9,281 nt of DNA from Solirubrobacteraceae bacterium (GCA_025935735.1 JAICUS010000207.1:1-9281), one strand, 5' to 3'; counted from the first letter of the stretch, positions 1-5,313 are shown. Made by a program: numbers and translations. Notes: a model not told the origin generated them from the letters alone.

Positions 1-18
1 AAGCCGAGGATCGGGCCG

Positions 19-423
19 CTACGCCGCGCCCATCTGCCGCATCAGGCCGAGGTCGTCGCGGATCGCGCGGTGAGCCGTGGCCCGGCCGTTCGCGATGGTG
101 ATCAGATGGCACTGGCGCCAGGCGACCGGCTTGCCCGATCCCGCTATGCCGAACAACTCGCCTTCGTGGGTGCCCGACATCGTGCCGACGCAGACGACCG
201 TGTCGCCGTCCTGGGCCAGGTGCTCGATCTCGAATCGCGCGTCCGGGAAGGCGGTCCACAGGCGCTGCATCAGTTGCGCCTGGCCCTCGGGACCCGGAGG
301 CGTACCCGGAATCGTCGCGTGATTGACGTAGTCCTCGGCGAACAGGTCGTCGAGCAACGACAGGTCGCGGTCATTGAAGGCCTGCCAGAAGCGCTGCACA
401 GCCTCGCGGTGGGCGTCGTCCAT
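19..423 (-). CDS. SnoaL-like ester cyclase family protein
   Basis: A 134-aa protein of the SnoaL-like polyketide cyclase / ester cyclase family (NTF2-like cone fold). The family signature is visible: N-terminal helix with FWQAFNDRDL (12-21), the LFAEDYVNHA segment (27-36), PGPEGQAQLMQRLWTAFPDA (43-62), central strands around DGDTVVCVGTMSGTH (72-86), and the typical C-terminal RAIRDDLGLMRQMG. The length is normal for a single-domain member. I chose the ATG at 423 because the cyclase homology begins exactly there and a GAGGG lies 7 nt upstream. The same frame is open to an ATG at 570, but that adds 49 residues resembling an unrelated GH16 hydrolase. Stand-alone members act on small hydrophobic ligands or have unknown substrates. 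No polyketide genes are nearby, so the substrate cannot be named. Family assignment is firm; the start is fairly sure. Confidence 0.85.
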   Translation of the reverse strand: MDDAHREAVQRFWQAFNDRDLSLLDDLFAEDYVNHATIPGTPPGPEGQAQLMQRLWTAFPDARFEIEHLAQDGDTVVCVGTMSGTHEGELFGIAGSGKPVAWRQCHLITIANGRATAHRAIRDDLGLMRQMGAA

Positions 424-459
424 CCACCAACCCTCGCAGCTGCGGCCGCCGCGTGATCC

Positions 460-600
460 CGACGTGCGGACGAGCCGATCGTCGATGAAGAAGCGAACGC
501 GCTCCGGGGTCCATTCGGCGCTGTAGGTGTGCCGGTCGGTGGCGTCGAGATCGAGCGCGAGCTCCTCCATGTCCGTCCGGAGCCGCGCTCGACTTTCTCG
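460..600 (-). pseudogene. GH16-type glycoside hydrolase fragment (relic)
   Basis: In the frame of the downstream cyclase, and open upstream of it, the translation contains DATDRHTYSAEWTPERVRFF followed by IDDRLVRT. This is the conserved HTYAVEWTP...FFVDGRLVRT block of GH16 (laminarinase/beta-glucanase-like) proteins. The preceding RLRTDMEELALDL also looks like the stretch before that block. No catalytic E-[ILV]-D-x-x-E motif and no other GH16 part is present, and after LVRTS the similarity stops abruptly in a short Gly/Arg/Ser linker before the cyclase starts. The best reading is a leftover from a rearrangement that joined a hydrolase piece to the cyclase upstream region. A translated 183-aa fusion (ATG at 570) is possible but less likely. 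Confidence 0.5.
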
Positions 601-611
601 TGCCGTCCGGA

Positions 612-617
612 TAGCGT
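612..617 (+). promoter_or_regulatory. putative -10 element for a leaderless FAD oxidoreductase transcript
   Basis: TAGCGT fits the actinobacterial TAnnnT -10 pattern and lies 6 nt before the GTG at 624, the geometry expected for a leaderless mRNA. No Shine-Dalgarno sequence precedes the GTG. The 9-mer CCGTCCGGA occurs at 573-581 and again at 603-611, an exact 30-nt offset that could mark an operator but may be chance. Confidence 0.35.
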
Positions 618-623
618 GCTCAT

Positions 624-2057
624 GTGGCGCACATAGTCGTCTTGGGCGGCGGTGTCTGCGGCCTGGCGGCCGGGCTGCTGCTGCGTCGCGACGGCCACGA
701 GGTGACGGTGCTCGAGCGCGACGCGGCGCCGGTGCCGGATTCGCCCGAGGAGGCGTGGGAGGGCTGGGAGCGCGAGGGCGTGACCCAGTTCCGGCAGACC
801 CACTATCTGATCCCGCGCGGCTGGGGGGTCCTGGAGGAGGAGCTGCCGGACGTCGCCGCCGCCCTGCGGGCCGCGGGCGGCGTGCGCCTGGACATGATCG
901 CGATCATGCCGCCGACGATCGCCGACCGCTCGCCCCGCCCCGGCGACGAGCGCTTCGTCACCTTCAACGCGCGCCGGCCGACGCTCGAGCTCCTGCTGGC
1001 GAAGATCGCGCGCGACGAGCCCGGCCTGCGGCTGCGCCGCGGGACCGCGGCGCGCGAGCTGATCGTCACGAGACGCGACGGCCTCGCGCACGTGAGCGGC
1101 GTGCGCACCGACGCGGGCGAGGAGCTCGCGGCCGACCTCGTGGTGGACGCGATGGGCCGGCGCTCGCCGCTGCCGCGGCTGCTGGAGGCCGCCGGCGCGG
1201 GCCGCGTGCGCGAGGAGGCCGAGGACTCCGGCTTCCTCTACTACTCGCGCTTCTTCCGCGGCGCGATGCCGCAGTTCCGCGCGAGCCCCTTGACGCCGAT
1301 CGGGACCTTCTCGATCCTCACCGCCCCCGCCGACGCCGGCACCTGGTCGGTGACCGTCTACGGCGCCGCCGGCGACCAGCCGCTCAAGCGGCTGCGCGAC
1401 CCGGAGCGCTGGACCGCGCTCATCCGGGCCTGCCCGCGCCACGCGCACTGGCTCGACGGCGAGCCGCTCACCGGCGTGATGGCGATGGGCGGGATCGTCG
1501 ACCGCCACCGCCGCCTGGAGGGCGTCACGGGGCTCGCCCTGGCCGGCGACGCCTGGGCGTGCACGAACCCGTCGCAGGGCCGCGGCATGGCCATGGCGCT
1601 CCTGCACGTCTCGCGCCTGCGGGACGCGGTCCGCGACCACCTCGGCGACCCGCGCGGCTTCGCCGCCGCCTGGGACGCGATCACCGCGGCCGAGCTGGAG
1701 CCGTTCTACCGCGAGACCGTGGAGCAGGACCGCGACCGGCTGCGCGAGATGGAGGCGCTGCGCGACGGCCGCCACTACGTGCGCCCGCCCGGCTCGACGG
1801 GGGCGCTGCTGGAGGCGCTCGGCCGCGCCGCGGGGACCGATCCCGACGCGTTCCGCGCCCTCGTCGCCACGCGATCCTGCGTCGCGCTCCTCCGGGACGT
1901 CTGCGCCGGCGAGCGGCTGCACGCGCGCCTCCTGGACCAGCCGCTCGCGGGGGCCGAGCCGCCGCTCGGCCCGGACCGCAGGCAGCTGCTCGAGCTGCTG
2001 ACCGGCTCACCGGGCCGCGTCGCGCAAGAGGGCGAGGCTGCGGCGCAGGGCGCGTGA
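624..2057 (+). CDS. FAD-dependent oxidoreductase (monooxygenase/epoxidase-like)
   Basis: A 477-aa flavoprotein of the class-A monooxygenase-like fold. It opens with the Rossmann fingerprint IVVLGGGVCGLAAG (GxGxxG variant, residues 4-17) and a strand ending in LER (30-32) that would bind the ribose. QFRQTHYLIPRG (55-66) corresponds to the QGRHVHALL-type segment of squalene-epoxidase-like and LasC/MonCI-like enzymes. DLVVDAMGRRS (171-181) is the DG-type motif and GLALAGDAW (303-311) the GD motif, followed by NPSQGRGMAMAL. The tryptophan-halogenase WxWxIP motif is absent, so a halogenase is unlikely. Such enzymes use FAD and reduced nicotinamide to hydroxylate or epoxidise organic substrates in the cytoplasm; the substrate here is unknown. 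GTG is chosen because the fingerprint starts at once. The ATG at 622 is in another frame. The 3' end overlaps the convergent sigma gene by 51 bp. Confidence 0.85.
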   Translation: MAHIVVLGGGVCGLAAGLLLRRDGHEVTVLERDAAPVPDSPEEAWEGWEREGVTQFRQTHYLIPRGWGVLEEELPDVAAALRAAGGVRLDMIAIMPPTIADRSPRPGDERFVTFNARRPTLELLLAKIARDEPGLRLRRGTAARELIVTRRDGLAHVSGVRTDAGEELAADLVVDAMGRRSPLPRLLEAAGAGRVREEAEDSGFLYYSRFFRGAMPQFRASPLTPIGTFSILTAPADAGTWSVTVYGAAGDQPLKRLRDPERWTALIRACPRHAHWLDGEPLTGVMAMGGIVDRHRRLEGVTGLALAGDAWACTNPSQGRGMAMALLHVSRLRDAVRDHLGDPRGFAAAWDAITAAELEPFYRETVEQDRDRLREMEALRDGRHYVRPPGSTGALLEALGRAAGTDPDAFRALVATRSCVALLRDVCAGERLHARLLDQPLAGAEPPLGPDRRQLLELLTGSPGRVAQEGEAAAQGA

Positions 2058-2738
2058 GACGGACATCTGCGAGACGCCGAGGCGGCGGGCGATCGCGGAC
2101 TGGGTGAGGTCCTCGCCGAAGCGCAGGATGACGACCTCCGCGTCCCGGGCGCTCAGCGTGGCCAGCAGCGGGACGAGCACCGCGTGGTCCTCCACGTGGC
2201 CGTAGCCGGCCTCCAGCTCTCCCGGGACGTCGTCCTCGCCCTCGTCGTCGGGCCCGCGCAGCACCAGCGGCAGCGTCGAGCGCGCCACCGCGAGCTCCAG
2301 CGCGTGCAGCACCGCCTCCTCGCTCACGCCGAGCCGCTGCGCGAGCTCCGCGACCGTCGGCTGCCGGCCGAGCTCGACGGCCAGCCCGTCGCGGACGCGC
2401 TCGAGCGTCAGGAACAGCTCCTGCTGGTCGCGCGGGACCCGCAGCGGCCACGTGCGGTCGCGGAAGTGCCGGCGCAGCTCGCCGAGGATCGTGGGCACGG
2501 CGAAGCTCGTGAACGCCGTCCCGCGGTCCGGGTCGAAGCGGTCGATCGCGTTGAGCAGGCCGATGGCGGCCACCTGCTGGAGGTCTTCGAGCGGCTCGGC
2601 GGCGTAGCCGTAGCGGGCCGCCAGGGCGTGCGCGAGCGGGAGGTAGCGCCTGACCGCCGCCTCGCGGTTCGCCGGGGTCGGGGCGGCGCGCAGGCGCGCG
2701 AAGAGCTCCCGTTCGCGGTTCGGGGTCGTCCTGGGCAC
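2007..2738 (-). CDS. SigB/SigF-family RNA polymerase sigma factor (group 3)
   Basis: A 243-aa alternative sigma factor with all three parts of the SigB/SigF/SigG group. Region 2 (about 27-103) has EDLQQVAAIGLLNAIDRFDP and GTAFTSFAVPTILGELRRHF, diagnostic for this group, then RDRTWPLRVPR. Region 3 (about 107-155) contains RQPTVAELAQRLGVSEEAV. Region 4 (about 190-240) ends with the helix-turn-helix LTQSAIARRLGVSQMSVSRA that reads the -35 element. Group members direct stress, osmotic or stationary-phase genes and are usually held by RsbW-type anti-sigma kinases; no rsbW or rsbV is seen here. Start is GTG, with GGAGGG 2 nt upstream (unusually tight). It is the last gene of the minus-strand operon, 32 nt after the channel gene, and probably also has its own ECF-type promoter. 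The overlapping ATG at 2740 is in another frame. Confidence 0.93.
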   Translation of the reverse strand: MPRTTPNRERELFARLRAAPTPANREAAVRRYLPLAHALAARYGYAAEPLEDLQQVAAIGLLNAIDRFDPDRGTAFTSFAVPTILGELRRHFRDRTWPLRVPRDQQELFLTLERVRDGLAVELGRQPTVAELAQRLGVSEEAVLHALELAVARSTLPLVLRGPDDEGEDDVPGELEAGYGHVEDHAVLVPLLATLSARDAEVVILRFGEDLTQSAIARRLGVSQMSVSRALRRSLALLRDAAR

Positions 2739-2756
2739 ATCCCTCCAGGACGACCC
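2723..2756. repeat. perfect 12-bp inverted repeat enclosing the sigma start codon
   Basis: GGGTCGTCCTGG (2723-2734) and its exact complement CCAGGACGACCC (2745-2756) flank a 10-nt spacer containing the ATG/GTG start and part of the GGAGGG of the SigB-like gene. As RNA it would form a very stable hairpin presenting the start codon in the loop; as DNA it could be a dimeric operator. The 5' arm in the mRNA sense includes the CGTC of the putative ECF promoter. Confidence 0.7.
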
Positions 2757-2775
2757 GGGTACGGCTGCGGTTACA
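2749..2775 (-). promoter_or_regulatory. putative ECF-type promoter of the SigB-like gene
   Basis: On the minus strand TGTAACC (2775-2769) is followed after exactly 16 nt by CGTC (2752-2749), matching the AAC...CGT architecture of ECF sigma promoters. The same two boxes with the same spacing precede the ECF sigma gene of this operon. CGTC lies 10 nt before the GTG start, so transcription would begin at or within a few nt of the start codon. The -35 box overlaps the stop codon of the channel gene. Its significance rests on the exact repetition in two matching positions. Confidence 0.6.
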
Positions 2776-3583
2776 CGATCGGTTCCGCGGGTTGCTCGAT
2801 CACCACGATCTGCTCGACCACGACGCTGTTCGGGATCCGGATCCGCTCCTCGCCCGCCCGCAGCGTCAGCGCCGCGGCGTCGATGCGCAGGATCTCGCCG
2901 CGCACGTCTCCCACGCGGATCGTCTGGCCGACCGCGAAGTCCGCCCGGGCGTAGCGGCCGCTCGTGAGCGAGCGCGCGACCTCGCGCGCCCCGAGCCCGA
3001 AGGCGAGCGCGAGCGTGACCGCGATCGCGCCGAGCAGCACGAGCGCGACCACGATGAGCGGCGCGACGGCCACGCGGGCCTGCGCGGCGCCGCAGAGCGC
3101 GAAGATGGCCACGATCAGGACCTGAACGACGGGTCCGATCGCCACGGGGAAGTCCAGCTGCGCGGAGGTGCGCTCGACCCAGGCGCGGGCCAGCGCGCCC
3201 GCGACGATCCCGATGAGCACGAGCGCCAGCGCCGTCAGCAGCCGGGGGATGAACAGGACGCTCTGATTGAGCGAGTCGCTGAGGAAGGAGAGGCCGAGCA
3301 GCGTGAGCGCGGCGAACGCGGCGACGACGACGATCGTCAGCCGCACGGCGGTGGCCACGAGCGCCGACAACGAGCCGCCGAGCCCGCCGCGCCCGAGCAC
3401 GTCGTTCGCGCCGGCGCGCTCGGCGAGGCGGTCCAGGCCGGCGCGCACGAGCGCCTTGCGGGTGAGGCGCCCGGCGATCGCGGCGATCAACAGCCCGAGG
3501 ACGATCAGGACGAGCGCGCCGCCCAGGCGGGGCAGGAAGTCCCCGAGCTGGTCGCCGGCGCGCTGGATCACGGTCGCGGTCAT
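2771..3583 (-). CDS. MscS-family mechanosensitive channel, CmpX-like
   Basis: A 270-aa integral membrane protein. Hydrophobic segments lie near residues 20-39, 75-100, 110-133, 150-168 and 173-198; the last runs into the pore-lining FGLGAREVARSLTSGRYAR. The C-terminal beta domain (about 212-260) carries FAVGQTIRVGDVRGEILRID and the MscS-typical RIPNSVVV. This resembles the small CmpX/TM-helix branch of the MscS superfamily, without the long C-terminal cage of E. coli MscS. Such proteins open under membrane tension to release solutes after hypo-osmotic shock. Start ATG overlaps the stop of the upstream gene as ATGA and is preceded by GAGGAG at good spacing, so the longer open frame upstream to 3844 is rejected. 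In Pseudomonas, cmpX lies next to the ECF sigma gene sigX; here the homologue also sits in an ECF sigma operon. Confidence 0.88.
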   Translation of the reverse strand: MTATVIQRAGDQLGDFLPRLGGALVLIVLGLLIAAIAGRLTRKALVRAGLDRLAERAGANDVLGRGGLGGSLSALVATAVRLTIVVVAAFAALTLLGLSFLSDSLNQSVLFIPRLLTALALVLIGIVAGALARAWVERTSAQLDFPVAIGPVVQVLIVAIFALCGAAQARVAVAPLIVVALVLLGAIAVTLALAFGLGAREVARSLTSGRYARADFAVGQTIRVGDVRGEILRIDAAALTLRAGEERIRIPNSVVVEQIVVIEQPAEPIV

Positions 3584-3813
3584 GGCGCTCTCCTCGCGCC
3601 GCGGACGGCCGCGCCGAGCGCGGTGGCGAGCGCGGCCAGCAGGCCGCCGAGCGCGCGGGCGGGCACGGCGAAGGCGCGCTGCACGCGCGCCCGCGTCACC
3701 ACCTCGGACGTGAAGCCGGGGTGGACGTCCGGCTGGCGCGCGCCGACGAGCCGCACGAGCTCGATGGCCCGCGACTCGGCCGCGTCGGGCGGCGGCTCGG
3801 GGATCTCGGTCAT
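3580..3813 (-). CDS. small protein in ECF sigma operon; candidate anti-sigma/membrane partner
   Basis: A 77-aa protein with no family I can name. The N-terminal part (1-50) is polar and probably helical (ESRAIELVRL, FTSEVVTRARVQRA). A weakly hydrophobic Ala/Leu/Gly segment follows at about 53-73 (ALGGLLAALATALGAAV), ending in RGARRAP, as expected for a single membrane-anchoring or amphipathic helix. It overlaps the ECF sigma gene upstream and the channel gene downstream by ATGA, so all three should be translationally coupled. GGGAG lies 8 nt before its ATG, inside the palindrome GGGAGCTCCC (3817-3826). Its place directly behind an ECF sigma gene is where anti-sigma factors normally lie, but it is shorter than typical ones and has no HxxxCxxC zinc motif. 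The anti-sigma role is therefore only positional inference. Confidence 0.72.
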   Translation of the reverse strand: MTEIPEPPPDAAESRAIELVRLVGARQPDVHPGFTSEVVTRARVQRAFAVPARALGGLLAALATALGAAVRGARRAP

Positions 3814-4376
3814 CGTGGGAGCTCCCAGTCGTAGGTGTTGGCACGCAGCATCTCGATGAACTCGCGCCGCGCGCGGTGCAGACGGCCCTTCACGGTGCCC
3901 AGCGGCGACGCGGTGATCTCGGCGATCTCCTCGTAGCTGAGGCCCTCCGCGTCGCGCAGGACGAGCACGGCGCGGTGCTCGGCCGACAGCCCGCGCAGCT
4001 TGCGTTCCAGGCGCTCGATGCGCGCCCGCAGCTCGAGGCGCTCCGCCGGGGCCCGCACGGCGCTCTGCGGCGATGCGTCCAACGTCTCCGGGTCGACCGG
4101 CTCCGGGCGGCGGCGGGCCAGGTGGTCGAGCGCCGCGTTGTGGGTGATGCGCAGCAGCCAGGAGCGGAACGGCGCCTCGCCCCGGAAGCGCTCGAGCCGG
4201 TGGAAGGCGCGCAGGAACGCGTCCTGGCTGACGTCCTCGGCCTCCTCGGAGCCGACGATCCCCGCCGCGACCCGGACCACCACGGGCCGGTGGCGGTCGA
4301 CCAGCTGCTCGAAGGCCGTCAGCTCTCCGCGCGTGGTGCGGCGCACGAGGTCGGCGTCGTCGGATTCCGGGCTCAC
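3810..4376 (-). CDS. ECF-family RNA polymerase sigma factor
   Basis: A 188-aa sigma-70 family protein with only regions 2 and 4, the hallmark of extracytoplasmic-function sigma factors. Region 2 (about 8-90): DLVRRTTRGELTAFEQLVDR, the -10-recognition stretch SEEAEDVSQDAFLRAFHRL, and FRSWLLRITHNAALDHLARR. Region 4 (about 118-178): LRGLSAEHRAVLVLRDAEGL, then the helix-turn-helix SYEEIAEITASPLGTVKGRL and HRARREF. There is no C-terminal SnoaL-like or other extension, which argues against the ECF41/42-type groups. GTG is the start because region 2 follows at once; no Shine-Dalgarno is visible, and a matching ECF promoter lies 9 nt upstream, suggesting a leaderless, self-activated transcript. It is first in the operon with the 77-aa protein, channel and SigB-like factor. 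The inducing signal is probably at the membrane (inference). Confidence 0.93.
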   Translation of the reverse strand: MSPESDDADLVRRTTRGELTAFEQLVDRHRPVVVRVAAGIVGSEEAEDVSQDAFLRAFHRLERFRGEAPFRSWLLRITHNAALDHLARRRPEPVDPETLDASPQSAVRAPAERLELRARIERLERKLRGLSAEHRAVLVLRDAEGLSYEEIAEITASPLGTVKGRLHRARREFIEMLRANTYDWELPR

Positions 4377-4385
4377 GACCGCTCA

Positions 4386-4412
4386 GACGTCCGCGAGGTT
4401 GCTCGGGTTACA
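4386..4412 (-). promoter_or_regulatory. putative autoregulatory ECF promoter of the sigma operon
   Basis: Minus-strand TGTAACC (4412-4406), 16-nt spacer, CGTC (4389-4386), then 9 nt to the GTG start of the ECF sigma gene. The upstream context is also shared with the second copy (GATC shortly before GTGTAACC). ECF factors commonly recognise an AAC-containing -35 and CGT-type -10 and activate their own gene. Start-site geometry predicts a leaderless or nearly leaderless mRNA, which agrees with the absence of a ribosome binding site. Confidence 0.62.
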
Positions 4413-4439
4413 CGGATCTGACACCCGCGGGCCCTGGCC

Positions 4440-4466
4440 GTTTGCGACCCGCCCCGGCTTGGAAAC
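4440..4466 (+). promoter_or_regulatory. weak SigB/SigF-like promoter candidate for the gvpA-type gene
   Basis: GTTT (4440-4443) and GGAAAC (4461-4466) are separated by 17 nt, resembling the GTTT...GGGTAT layout of SigB/SigF promoters but with a poor -10 match. A start site near 4473 would give a leader of about 35 nt before the ribosome binding site and ATG at 4508. This is the only promoter-like pattern I find in the 131-bp divergent region on this strand. Confidence 0.22.
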
Positions 4467-4507
4467 GCCCCGAAGGCCGGACGACGGCGCTCGAGGAGGA
4501 GACGGAG

Positions 4508-4570
4508 ATGGCTGAGCTCGCGAGCCAGAACAAGCGGGATGTCCGGGACCTTACGCCGCGCGCCGGCTAG
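4508..4570 (+). CDS. 20-codon leader ORF upstream of and in frame with gvpA-like gene
   Basis: ATG at 4508 has the best ribosome binding site in this region (GAGGAGGAG at 4494-4502, within cgaggaggagacggagATG). The ORF encodes 20 residues (starting MAELASQNKRDVRDLT) and ends at TAG (4568-4570). It is in the same frame as the GvpA-family gene, whose ATG follows after a single GCG codon. Two readings fit. It may be a leader peptide whose translation delivers ribosomes to the next ATG by reinitiation. Or the GvpA-family protein originally began here and an amber mutation or sequencing error split off its N-terminus. The polar peptide resembles the variable N-terminal tails seen on some GvpA/J proteins, so I cannot decide. 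Confidence 0.5.
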   Translation: MAELASQNKRDVRDLTPRAG

Positions 4571-4573
4571 GCG

Positions 4574-4918
4574 ATGGCCGGCCCTGTCGCCAACCGGTAC
4601 GCCGGCGGGCCGTCTCCGAGCGGGCTCGCCGACGTCCTCGACCTGATCCTGGACAAGGGCCTGGTGGTGGACCTCTACCTGCGGGTGTCGCTCGTGGGCA
4701 TCGAGCTGCTGACGGTCGACGCCCGCATCGTCATCGCGAGCGTGGACACCTACCTGCGCTTCGCCGAGGCCGTGGACCGCCTCAGCATCGACTCGGGCGA
4801 CAAGCCCGGGGTCCCCGAGCTGGGCGAGCGGGCGATCGAGGGCGTGGCCAAGAGCAAGACCGAGGGCGTCATCGACAGCGCGGCCGAGAAGGTGACCGAC
4901 TTCCTCGACCGCCACTGA
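4574..4918 (+). CDS. gas vesicle protein GvpA/GvpJ family (orphan)
   Basis: A 114-aa protein with the complete GvpA core at about residues 17-68: [50 protein letters not shown]. This fits the helix-strand-strand-helix fold that polymerises into the hydrophobic gas vesicle shell, with the invariant LDKG-(I/V)[11 protein letters not shown] and ASVDT-L motifs. The C-terminal extension (about 73-114; [32 protein letters not shown]) is amphipathic and helical. It makes the protein longer than classical GvpA (about 70 aa) and more like minor components such as GvpJ/GvpM. None of gvpF, gvpL, gvpN, gvpK, gvpG or gvpS is in this window. It probably does not form vesicles alone with these neighbours and may have another envelope or stress role. 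Start ATG has no clear ribosome site; see the leader ORF. It is divergent from the sigma operon. Confidence 0.85.
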   Translation: MAGPVANRYAGGPSPSGLADVLDLILDKGLVVDLYLRVSLVGIELLTVDARIVIASVDTYLRFAEAVDRLSIDSGDKPGVPELGERAIEGVAKSKTEGVIDSAAEKVTDFLDRH

Positions 4919-4934
4919 CGCGCTGTGACATCCT

Positions 4935-5189
4935 TTGACCACTGTGGGAAGGTGGCGGCTGACCCCGTTCGGCGCGGTGTTCATAGTGATCGTCGCCGCC
5001 TGCATCGTCGTGTTCTGCTTCGCGACGGGCGCGGCGCGCGTGCTGGCCGGCGGGGTGGGGTGCGTCCTGCTGCTGGCGATGGCCGGCGAGGGCATGGGCA
5101 ACGGGCTCTCCCCGACCGACGCCGCGCGCAAGCAGGAGGTGCTGCGCGCGCAGGCGCGCCCGCGGCGACGCCGCCGCTGGCGGCGATAG
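4935..5189 (+). CDS. small two-helix membrane protein, unknown function
   Basis: An 84-aa protein with two hydrophobic segments, FGAVFIVIVAACIVVFCFAT (about 12-31) and VLAGGVGCVLLLAMAGEGMG (about 36-55), a short turn between them, and a strongly basic tail (RPRRRRRWRR). By the positive-inside rule both ends probably face the cytoplasm. It begins 16 nt after the GvpA-family gene on the same strand, so co-transcription is likely. The start is uncertain. An in-frame TGA at 4926-4928 limits it to TTG at 4935 or GTG at 4944, and neither has a good ribosome site. Both give the same two membrane helices. I do not recognise the family; hydrophobicity and context support a real gene. Confidence 0.62.
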   Translation: MTTVGRWRLTPFGAVFIVIVAACIVVFCFATGAARVLAGGVGCVLLLAMAGEGMGNGLSPTDAARKQEVLRAQARPRRRRRWRR

Positions 5190-5223
5190 CGCGCGCGGAC
5201 CGGACCGGCGGCGCGAACTCATC

Positions 5224-5296
5224 GTAGGGGACCCACCCCGAGGAAACTGCGGGCACCCCTACCCCGCGACGGGGGGAAGCCGCCGCGAATCGCGGC
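5224..5296. repeat. tandem GC-rich hairpins in the intergenic region before the MMPL gene
   Basis: The 131-nt gap between the small membrane protein and the transporter contains three potential stems. GTAGGGG (5224-5230) pairs with CCCCTAC (5256-5262). CCCCG (5262-5266) pairs with CGGGG (5270-5274) around a CGA triloop. GCCGCG (5282-5287) pairs with CGCGGC (5291-5296) around AAT. They could terminate the gvpA-type transcription unit or form a structured leader for the transporter. No U-tract follows, and I do not recognise a known riboswitch class. Confidence 0.4.
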
Positions 5297-5307
5297 CGGC
5301 GGGCGCC

Positions 5308-5313
5308 TAAGTT
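5308..5313 (+). promoter_or_regulatory. putative -10 element of the MMPL gene
   Basis: TAAGTT (TAnnnT pattern) lies 7 nt before the ATG at 5321, where no Shine-Dalgarno sequence is visible. The geometry fits a leaderless transcript. No convincing -35 box is seen 16-18 nt upstream, where a GC-rich hairpin is located. Confidence 0.35.

Noticed and set aside
270..1922. Long minus-strand open frame (550 codons) opposite the FAD oxidoreductase
   Set aside because: It is rich in Arg/Ala/Gly with no domain signature and mirrors the GC-biased third positions of the real plus-strand gene.
624..2057. Tryptophan halogenase assignment for the FAD enzyme
   Set aside because: The WxWxIP motif and catalytic lysine context are not visible; the epoxidase/monooxygenase-like reading fits better.
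3584..3844. N-terminal extension of the channel frame to a start at 3844
   Set aside because: The extension is Arg/Ala/Gly low complexity and lies opposite the coding frame of the 77-aa protein; a good ribosome site and ATGA junction support the start at 3583.
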